Assembly: GCA_964387145.1 (NCBI GenBank)
Contig: CAYLVM010000041.1
Span: 1-18,399 of the forward strand
DNA length: 18,399 nucleotides
From: JAMBLL01 sp964387145
GTDB lineage: Bacteria > Actinomycetota > Acidimicrobiia > Spongiisociales > UBA5794
Direction of reading: 5' to 3'
Positions 1-5,132 of the stretch are shown here, one piece after another. The notes beneath the pieces were generated by a model, which was not told where the DNA came from, ran no database searches, and worked only from the letters and a program-made list of their open reading frames with translations. Made by a program: the position numbers and the translations under genes. Positions within the stretch are counted from its first letter, which is position 1, and every line of letters starts with the position of its first letter.

Positions 1-55
1 GAACCCGGGACCCCCTCCTTACCATGGAGGTGCTCTGCCACTGAGCTAAGGAGGC
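1..55 (-). tRNA. tRNA-Thr (GGT), 3' end cut by window edge
   Basis: Read on the minus strand, the 5' acceptor strand GCCTCCT begins at 55. It is followed by a D-arm (GCTC...GAGC) and an anticodon stem CCTCC/GGAGG that closes the seven-base loop ATGGTAA, giving anticodon GGT (threonine). The variable region and the start of the T-arm (GGGTTC) are visible, then the window ends, so the T-loop and the 3' acceptor strand are missing. It lies about 60 bases downstream of tRNA-Tyr on the same strand and is probably co-transcribed with it. Confidence 0.93.
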
Positions 56-70
56 ACGTATTCAGTTGTG

Positions 71-88
71 CGTCCGGCGAACCGGACG
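71..88 (-). other. Hairpin in the tRNA-Tyr/tRNA-Thr spacer
   Basis: A perfect 7-bp inverted repeat, CGTCCGG / CCGGACG, encloses the four-base loop TTCG when read on the minus strand. It sits between the two tRNA genes. No T-run follows, so it is more likely a processing or spacer hairpin than a terminator. The structure is seen directly; its role is inferred. Confidence 0.5.
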
Positions 89-115
89 GTCGGAAAAGCG
101 GAAGTCATCCACTCG

Positions 116-198
116 TGCCGGGAGAAGGATTTGAACCTCCGAAGGTAAATACCAACAGATTTACAGTCTGCTCCCTTTGGCCACTTGGGTATCCCGGC
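116..198 (-). tRNA. tRNA-Tyr (GTA)
   Basis: On the minus strand the acceptor arms GCCGGGA (192-198) and TCCCGGC (117-123) pair perfectly, with A at 116 as discriminator. The anticodon stem GCAGA/TCTGT closes loop CTGTAAA, so the anticodon is GTA. The 83-base length and the extended variable arm are typical of bacterial tRNA-Tyr. The bases after the discriminator are CGA, so CCA is not encoded and must be added enzymatically. Confidence 0.97.
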
Positions 199-232
199 AG
201 GGTTCGATCGCCACGTTGGCGAAGCAGGGGCG

Positions 233-238
233 AGGATA
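233..238 (-). promoter_or_regulatory. Candidate -10 box for the tRNA-Tyr/tRNA-Thr unit
   Basis: On the minus strand TATCCT fits the TANNNT -10 pattern seen elsewhere in this window and lies 34 bases upstream of the mature tRNA-Tyr 5' end. A small hairpin (CGCCA, three-base loop, TGGCG at 209-221) lies between the box and the tRNA. No convincing -35 hexamer was found. Confidence 0.4.
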
Positions 239-291
239 GCGCCCTGGTGACCACACCGTTCTGTGGATCGGTGCAGGCCCACCGCTGATCG

Positions 292-1161
292 TCAGACGAC
301 GCCGTACGCCTGGCGTTCGAGTCGTTCGATGCGTTCCTCGATCGGAGGGTGCGTGGAGAACATCTTCCCCATTCTGCCCTGTCGTCCCTTCGACCCGAAC
401 GCCTTCAACGGGTCAGCAATGAAGAGCTGCGACACGGCAGGGTTCACATCCATCGGCACCCGTGCCGTCCCGACCGCGATCTTGCGTAAGGCGCTTGCGA
501 GAGCCAGCGGTGACCCGGTCGATGTCGCACCATCGTGATCCGCCTCGAACTCCCTGCTCCGGCTGATCGCCATCTGGATGAGAGCGGCAGCGAGCGGTGC
601 AAGAATCATCGCTGCGATACCGATGAGTGCGCCGAACGCTCCGCTGTTGTTGCTCCGCCGGCCACCGAGACCGGACCAGAACACCCAGCGCGCCAGGAAC
701 GACAGCGCAGCAGCGATCGTCGCTGCGACCGTCGCGATCAGGATGTCACGGTTCTTGACGTGGGCGAGCTCGTGTGCGAGGACTCCCTCGAGTTCTCTGT
801 TGTCGAGCAGGTCGAGGATTCCGGTGGTCACCGCAACGGCCGCATGCTTGGGGCTGCGGCCCGTAGCGAACGCGTTCGGCTGAGGGGAGTCGATGAGAAA
901 GATCCCTGGCATCGGCATGTTCTCGCGCTGTGAAAGAGACGAGACGATCGAGTACACGTTCGGCAGATCAATGGGCTCGACGGGTCTGGCTCTGGCGGCC
1001 TTCAGAGCGATCTTGTCCGAGGCGAAATACATCCAGAAGTTGAACAGGACGGCGAACCCGAGAGCGAGCAGGCCTCCCTGTACCCCTCCGAGGAGGTAGC
1101 CGACTCCAACGAAGAGCGCGCCCAGGAACCCGAGCAACGCAGCGGTCTTGACGTTGTTCAT
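292..1161 (-). CDS. htpX: HtpX-like membrane zinc metalloprotease (M48 family)
   Basis: This 289-residue protein should be an integral membrane metallopeptidase that degrades damaged membrane proteins. Two N-terminal membrane helices (about residues 8-25 and 28-46) precede the zinc motif HELAH at 130-134, followed by KNRD. Two more hydrophobic segments lie at about 140-165 and 176-200. The third zinc ligand is probably the Glu in SREFEAD (near 204). The C-terminus keeps the family pattern FSTHPPIEERIERL. Length matches the HtpX family. I chose ATG at 1161 rather than the in-frame start at 1230. It gives the family-type N-terminus and has TACCCT six bases upstream, which fits a leaderless mRNA. 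The longer frame would run across a terminator hairpin. The gene is monocistronic, between that hairpin and the tRNAs. Confidence 0.93.
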   Translation of the reverse strand: MNNVKTAALLGFLGALFVGVGYLLGGVQGGLLALGFAVLFNFWMYFASDKIALKAARARPVEPIDLPNVYSIVSSLSQRENMPMPGIFLIDSPQPNAFATGRSPKHAAVAVTTGILDLLDNRELEGVLAHELAHVKNRDILIATVAATIAAALSFLARWVFWSGLGGRRSNNSGAFGALIGIAAMILAPLAAALIQMAISRSREFEADHDGATSTGSPLALASALRKIAVGTARVPMDVNPAVSQLFIADPLKAFGSKGRQGRMGKMFSTHPPIEERIERLERQAYGVV

Positions 1162-1167
1162 GTGCCG

Positions 1168-1173
1168 AGGGTA
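1168..1173 (-). promoter_or_regulatory. -10 box of a leaderless htpX promoter
   Basis: TACCCT on the minus strand occupies -12 to -7 if the A of the htpX ATG (1161) is +1. This is the spacing of leaderless actinobacterial promoters. The -35 region is weak by eye. No Shine-Dalgarno sequence precedes the ATG, which agrees with leaderless translation. Confidence 0.6.
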
Positions 1174-1198
1174 CCGGCCACACCCGAGTACGAAACGG

Positions 1199-1228
1199 GA
1201 AGGTGGGACGGATATCCGCCCCACCTTC
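1199..1228 (-). terminator. Terminator hairpin downstream of the protease remnant
   Basis: A perfect 9-bp stem GAAGGTGGG / CCCACCTTC (1199-1207 and 1220-1228) continues, after one mismatch, into CGG/CCG with loop ATAT. On the minus strand it is followed by CCGTTTCGT, a poor U-tract. It begins 24 bases after the TAA of the protease remnant and ends upstream of the htpX promoter. It would stop the methyltransferase-lipoprotein transcript. Confidence 0.7.
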
Positions 1229-1252
1229 ACCTGTCGAGTCGGCTGTTCTACC

Positions 1253-1534
1253 TTACGGGTTCATGAAGTCATCGGTGAAGTCCAGAATGTTCTGACGATG
1301 CATGCGGATAACACCGCCGGTACCGGCACAGTTCCCGCTGAGCCCGAAGGAGGCAACTCCGACCGCGATCTTCGAGTCGCCGAGGAAGTTCGTACCACCG
1401 GAGTCGCCGAAGCACGTTCCGCCCGTCGAGTGGTTGTTCGACAGGAGCGGTGAAAAGTCGCTGGTGAATCCCAGCACATCGATCTGGATCAACCGCGGGC
1501 TGGCACCATGCGGAGCGAACGGACAGTCCAGGTC
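1253..1534 (-). pseudogene. C-terminal remnant of a trypsin-like serine protease
   Basis: The open frame runs 93 codons after an in-frame TGA at 1535-1537. It carries the S1 (chymotrypsin) catalytic-serine region: GGTCFGDSGGT, with the serine codon at 1400-1402, then VASFGLSGNCAGTGG and a C-terminal helix-like RQNILDF. The catalytic His and Asp domains are absent, and the adjacent lipoprotein gene occupies the DNA where they should be. No ATG or GTG start with a ribosome site exists; only a TTG at 1492 is available. The usual GDSGGP reads GDSGGT. It ends in TAA with a terminator just downstream, as an intact gene would. I read it as a 5'-deleted gene. A tiny expressed protein is the less likely alternative. 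Confidence 0.8.
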
Positions 1535-1542
1535 TCACGGTC

Positions 1543-2067
1543 TCAGGGAGTGGTCGTCGGAGGGATGAGGTTCCTCCCTGGTCCATCATCTCCACCCGGA
1601 ACGTCCTCACAGAGGAATGGGGGCCGGCCGGCCGCGCCATGATATGGGTAGACGGCGTCGCCGTCGGTCAGTTCGATGCGGTAGCCGTCGACGAGGGCCT
1701 GCGTGTACATGCCGCCGGGTTCCGGACACCCGAGCGACCCATCCGGCCAGGTCAGTTCGTGTGCGACCACGACGGTGATACTGGAGGTGTCGACTCCGAG
1801 GCGCGACGCCAGATCGGCGATCGCCTGGTCGACCTCGGCTGCGAGGGCGCGTGAGACATCAGGGAGGCCGTCGCCTCCGCTCCCATCGCCGATGCCGTCT
1901 CCGGGTTCCACCGGAATCGGAGAGACGTCGGAAGGCGACGAACTTGGGCTCGAAGTGACGTCGGGCAACAGCGGTTCCCCGGCAGATCCTCCGATCTCAT
2001 CCTCACCGCTCGATGCGCATGCTGCCGCCAGAACGGCAATCACCACGGCAGTTGTCAGCAATCTCAT
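1543..2067 (-). CDS. Putative lipoprotein, conserved domain of unknown function
   Basis: This 174-residue protein has a type II signal peptide: a short charged N-terminus, a hydrophobic core and the lipobox LAAAC with Cys17. A Ser/Pro/Gly/Asp-rich linker follows (about residues 18-70). A compact domain (about 75-155) contains TWPDGSLGCPEPG, MYTQALVDGYRIEL and YHG. Two cysteines (114 and 153) could form a disulfide outside the cell. I recognise this pattern as recurrent in small exported proteins of unknown function but cannot name the family. GAGGAG lies about nine bases before the ATG. The gene starts 43 bases after the methyltransferase stop and is probably its operon partner. It ends immediately before the protease remnant. 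Confidence 0.82.
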   Translation of the reverse strand: MRLLTTAVVIAVLAAACASSGEDEIGGSAGEPLLPDVTSSPSSSPSDVSPIPVEPGDGIGDGSGGDGLPDVSRALAAEVDQAIADLASRLGVDTSSITVVVAHELTWPDGSLGCPEPGGMYTQALVDGYRIELTDGDAVYPYHGAAGRPPFLCEDVPGGDDGPGRNLIPPTTTP

Positions 2068-2110
2068 CGCGAATCTCCTCGTTCCTGTATGTGACGTATC
2101 GACCGGGGTC

Positions 2111-3157
2111 TCAGGTTCCCTTTTCGATCAGAAACACGGTGAAACCGCCGAGACCACCCGGGTCCAGGAGGGCGCGCAGGTTCGTTGCCTCGGATCGAGC
2201 AACGAGTTGGCCCATCGTATCGCCGGCCCGAGCACGCTCGTGCTCCTTGTCGACCAGCTCCTCGAGCACCGAGTTCGCACCGAGACCCAGGAGGAACGAC
2301 CGTTGATCTGTTGTCGTGATCGTGGCACCACAGGAACGGGCGGCTCGCACCACCGTGTCGATGTTGACGTCGGTGGTGATGTCTGTGACTCCGGGTTCCG
2401 CAAGGAAGTCGAACCCCGTCCGATGGCCGTGGTAAGTGCGCACCACGTCGTTCCGAGGTCGTCCGGCGAGCTCGGCCGTGGACGCTGCGTAGTCGATGAT
2501 GCACATGTACATCTCGTCGAAGTGCCCGACGACATCGCCGACCCATCGTGACGCACCGATCTGAGCCGTCATGAGGGACCCGGAGGGAACCTCTCCCATC
2601 GCACTGTCGCACCAAGCAGCAAGTTCGTCGTCTCTCCGGTGCTCCATCGTCAGCGTGTCATCGATGGCACCGACGCAGTACTCGATCCAATCGTCATCGT
2701 GTCTGTCGACGAGCCTGAACGGGAGGTTGTCGAGCAGTTCGTTCGCTATCACGACGCCGCATCCCCCTCTTGGAACCTCGTCCCACCGAGACACGGTTGC
2801 GACCTCCGGCAGTCTCCCCGAGATCGTCTCACGGGCTGTCGTAGAGACCTCGAGCGCATACGCCCGGAGGAACTCGTTGCCGGCTTCTTCCAGCAGCGGC
2901 TCGAGGAGCGACCCTGATCCTGCCCCGGCCTCCACGAGCAAACCATCCCCACCCGCCACCTTCGCCGCCCACCGACCGACAAGTCGTCCGAACCAGGGAC
3001 TCACCTCAGGAGATGTCACGAAGTCGGCGTGTTCACCCGGACGAACGCGTCCGGCGCCATAGAAGCCGGCTTCGGAGTCGTAGAGACACATCTCCATGAA
3101 CTCGTCGAATCGCAGCGCGCCGTCGACCTGGATGCGGGAAATGACCTGCCTCTTCAC
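2111..3157 (-). CDS. SAM-dependent methyltransferase, MidA/NDUFAF7 family (COG1565)
   Basis: This 348-residue protein matches the family whose mitochondrial member NDUFAF7 methylates an arginine of complex I subunit NDUFS2. Visible family marks are MCLYDSEAGFYGAGR near the N-terminus, DFVTSPEVSPWFGRLVG at 45-61, the SAM-binding loop LVEAGAGSGSL at about 74-84, and VIANELLDNLPF at about 136-147. The C-terminal half contains the family's GFDFLAEPGVTDITTDVN stretch. The start is GTG at 3157, seven bases after a TACACT -10 box, with no Shine-Dalgarno sequence, so the mRNA is probably near-leaderless. It is divergent from the HIT gene across only 23 bp. Target specificity cannot be read from the sequence. 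Methylation of NuoD by analogy is inference. Confidence 0.88.
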   Translation of the reverse strand: MKRQVISRIQVDGALRFDEFMEMCLYDSEAGFYGAGRVRPGEHADFVTSPEVSPWFGRLVGRWAAKVAGGDGLLVEAGAGSGSLLEPLLEEAGNEFLRAYALEVSTTARETISGRLPEVATVSRWDEVPRGGCGVVIANELLDNLPFRLVDRHDDDWIEYCVGAIDDTLTMEHRRDDELAAWCDSAMGEVPSGSLMTAQIGASRWVGDVVGHFDEMYMCIIDYAASTAELAGRPRNDVVRTYHGHRTGFDFLAEPGVTDITTDVNIDTVVRAARSCGATITTTDQRSFLLGLGANSVLEELVDKEHERARAGDTMGQLVARSEATNLRALLDPGGLGGFTVFLIEKGT

Positions 3158-3164
3158 ACCGCGC

Positions 3165-3174
3165 AGTGTAGGTT
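3165..3174. promoter_or_regulatory. Overlapping divergent -10 boxes (bidirectional promoter)
   Basis: Plus-strand TAGGTT (3169-3174) lies six bases before the HIT ATG at 3181. Minus-strand TACACT (3170-3165) lies seven bases before the methyltransferase GTG at 3157. The two TANNNT boxes share the TA base pairs at 3169-3170. Both transcripts would be leaderless or nearly so. The -35 elements are not obvious in either direction. Confidence 0.6.
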
Positions 3175-3180
3175 GGGGTC

Positions 3181-3687
3181 ATGCAGGACTCTGACTGCCC
3201 GCTGTGCCAGGGCACGGCGATGGATGACGCGCTCATGCGCACCGAGGTGTGGAGCGATGACCTGTGGCGTCTGACGACCGTCCGCGTCGGGGAGGTCGCC
3301 GGGTTCTCCTACCTCGAACCGAAGCGCCATATCCGTGACATCACCGCGCTCGACGGGGACGAAGCAGCCACGTTCGGCACCGCCATCGCAGACGCGTCGC
3401 GGGCCATCAAGCAGGCGACCGGGGCAGATCTCGTCTATGCCTACATCTTCGGTGACGCCGTTCCCCATCTCCATGTGCATCTCGCTCCGCACCGTCATGA
3501 CGGTTCGCCGCTCATCAACGAGATGATCAAGGGTGCCCGCCACCAGGTGATCCTTCCGACCGGCGAGGAGGTGTGGGCGAGCGACCGCTACCCGCTCCAA
3601 CCCCGGGCACTGATGGATGCTGCGATAAGCGACATCTCGGTCAATCTCGGTGGCAGCCCTGTTCCCGGGTCGGAACCGATCGGGTGA
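3181..3687 (+). CDS. HIT-family nucleotide hydrolase/transferase
   Basis: This 168-residue histidine triad protein carries the defining motif VPHLHVHLAPH, with the three histidines at 96, 98 and 100. The N-terminal CPLC (Cys6, Cys9) is a possible zinc site. SYLEPKRHIRDI at about 43-54 is typical of the GalT/HIT fold. Members hydrolyse or transfer nucleoside phosphates, but the substrate is not predictable here. It is the only plus-strand gene in the window. A TAGGTT -10 box at exactly -12 to -7 from the ATG supports this start and a leaderless transcript. Its 3' end overlaps the convergent mocA-like gene by 47 bp. Confidence 0.92.
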   Translation: MQDSDCPLCQGTAMDDALMRTEVWSDDLWRLTTVRVGEVAGFSYLEPKRHIRDITALDGDEAATFGTAIADASRAIKQATGADLVYAYIFGDAVPHLHVHLAPHRHDGSPLINEMIKGARHQVILPTGEEVWASDRYPLQPRALMDAAISDISVNLGGSPVPGSEPIG

Positions 3688-4243
3688 CGCGCTCGTAGTC
3701 CTCCTGCGTGTTGACATCGGTTGGCTTCGGAGTTCCCACCTTCACCACTGCCACGTCGGACGATTCGAGGGCTTCGAGATACCGCCACAGTGCCTTCGGC
3801 CCGCGGAGGTCCCTCACCTCGTCGAAACTCGCCGCAGCCAGGGCCACCGGATGACCGGGGCCGTCGCTGTACTCCACCCATCCGGCTCGCTCCCCGTGCT
3901 GAGACACGCCGTCGATCAACGTGTCGATGACATCGGGCGTCACCTGGGGCATGTCGGAGAGGAGAACGATCACGCCGTCGGCATCTGTCACAGCATCGAG
4001 TCCGACGATGAGGGACGACATGTTCCCCGACACTGCGTTCGGATTGTGCACGATGCGGGCTCGAGAACCGACTGCAGGCTCGACCTGCTCGCTGTGAAAT
4101 CCTGTGACAACAACGACATCGACGGCGCGCGACCGCCTCGCAGCGTCGAGGACCGCACCGACCATCGTGGTGTCCCCGTAGGCCAGCACCTGCTTGGGTG
4201 TACCCATTCGCACGGCCTCCCCCGCAGCGAGGATCACCGCCAC
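3641..4243 (-). CDS. MocA/MobA-like molybdenum cofactor nucleotidyltransferase
   Basis: This 200-residue NTP-transferase probably attaches CMP to molybdopterin to give the cytosine dinucleotide cofactor used by CO dehydrogenase-family enzymes. The nucleotide-binding signature VILAAGEAVRMGTPK occupies 3-17. The metal-binding LLSDMPQVTP is at 94-103, the family's GPGHPVAL at about 128-135, and the closing DVNTQEDYERV at about 177-187. It is the last gene of the cox operon, 38 bases after the coxM stop. The only plausible start is GTG at 4243, because no other start codon in the upstream frame suits. There is no good Shine-Dalgarno sequence, and the start lies at the edge of an 11-bp hairpin. 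MobA (GMP transfer) is the alternative, but the operon context favours MocA. Confidence 0.86.
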   Translation of the reverse strand: MAVILAAGEAVRMGTPKQVLAYGDTTMVGAVLDAARRSRAVDVVVVTGFHSEQVEPAVGSRARIVHNPNAVSGNMSSLIVGLDAVTDADGVIVLLSDMPQVTPDVIDTLIDGVSQHGERAGWVEYSDGPGHPVALAAASFDEVRDLRGPKALWRYLEALESSDVAVVKVGTPKPTDVNTQEDYERVTRSVPTREQGCHRD

Positions 4244-4261
4244 AAAACGCGGCGGTGATCC
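4231..4261 (-). promoter_or_regulatory. Perfect 11-bp hairpin over the mocA-like start codon
   Basis: GGATCACCGCC and GGCGGTGATCC form a perfect 11-bp stem with a nine-base loop, GCGTTTTGT on the minus strand. The GTG start (4243-4241) sits at the loop/stem junction. The downstream arm is coding sequence for residues 2-5; the upstream arm is non-coding. It could limit translation, end part of the cox transcript, or be a protein-binding palindrome. Confidence 0.55.
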
Positions 4262-4281
4262 ATCGAGTGTGGGCCCGCCTT

Positions 4282-5130
4282 CTATTGCAGCACATCCTCC
4301 AGAGCCCGTCGTACATACACGCTCGCGAGGTGCGTGCGGTAGTCAACGGTGCCGTAGAGATCCTCGAGCACGACCACGCCGTCGGTTGCTTGGGACGCAG
4401 CAGCGGCGATGGCCTCACTCGACCCGTCCGTCCCGACAACTGCTCGAGCTGCCGTGGTAGCCAGGTACGGTTTCGAACTGACCCCGGTCACAGCGATGCG
4501 GGCATCCGAGATCGTCCCGTTCGATGCGTCGACCCACGCAGCCGCGGCGGCGATCGGGTAGTCAGAATCGCCCCCTCGCCTTCCCAGCTTGCGGTACACC
4601 GACTTGCCGCCCTTCGGGACCAAGATCGCGGTGAGGATCTCGTCGGACTCGAGGGCAGACGTCAACGTATCGACGAAGAAATCCGCTGCAGGGATCTCCC
4701 TCGTGCCCCGCACAGAGGCTGCAACCATCGTGGCGTTGAGTGCCAGGATCGCCGCAGGCTGATCGGCAGCGAGGTCGGCGTGGGCGATCGACCCACACGT
4801 CGTTCCCTGGTTCCTCACCTGAACGTCTGCCGTTGCAGCCGCCGCCTGGGCGAGTGCCGTGGCATGTTCGTTCACGATCGGATCCGTCGCGGTCTGGGCA
4901 TGGCGAACCATCGCCCCGATGCTGATGTGGTCGCCCTCATCAGTGATCGTATCGAGACCGGGAATCCGTGAAATGTCGATCACGGTGGTGGGACGCACCA
5001 ACCGCATCTTCATCAACGGGATGAGGCTCATACCTCCACTGAGCACCTTGGCGTTGTCGGCTTCGGCGAGTGCCGAGAGTGCCTCCTCGAGGGAGGCGGG
5101 TGCGACATATTCGAAGTTCGGTGGATACAT
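4282..5130 (-). CDS. coxM: CoxM-like FAD subunit of a form II CO dehydrogenase-family enzyme
   Basis: This 282-residue medium subunit passes electrons from the FeS subunit through FAD to the acceptor. The two flavin motifs are present in variant form: SGGMS at 31-35 (AGGxS in the family), then LIPLMKMRL, and TTCGS at 110-114 (TIGGS in the family), then IAHADLAAD. The C-terminal domain (about 170-280) includes YRKLGRRGGDSDYPIAAAAA. I chose ATG at 5130, two bases after the coxL stop. It gives the family N-terminus MYPPNFEY and is preceded by GAGGAA six bases upstream. The longer frame to 5163 would overlap coxL. The order S-L-M is the form II arrangement. Confidence 0.93.
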   Translation of the reverse strand: MYPPNFEYVAPASLEEALSALAEADNAKVLSGGMSLIPLMKMRLVRPTTVIDISRIPGLDTITDEGDHISIGAMVRHAQTATDPIVNEHATALAQAAAATADVQVRNQGTTCGSIAHADLAADQPAAILALNATMVAASVRGTREIPAADFFVDTLTSALESDEILTAILVPKGGKSVYRKLGRRGGDSDYPIAAAAAWVDASNGTISDARIAVTGVSSKPYLATTAARAVVGTDGSSEAIAAAASQATDGVVVLEDLYGTVDYRTHLASVYVRRALEDVLQ

Positions 5131-5132
5131 CG

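Noticed and set aside
1162..1230. N-terminal extension of htpX to a start at 1230
   Set aside because: It would translate through the terminator hairpin and lacks family resemblance. The ATG at 1161 has a leaderless -10 box.
1703..2551. Plus-strand open frame of 282 codons opposite the lipoprotein and methyltransferase genes
   Set aside because: It shows no family resemblance and overlaps two minus-strand genes with clear domains and good starts.
3588..4439. Minus-strand 283-codon frame across the mocA-like gene and coxM
   Set aside because: Low-complexity Arg-rich translation in a different frame from the recognisable nucleotidyltransferase.
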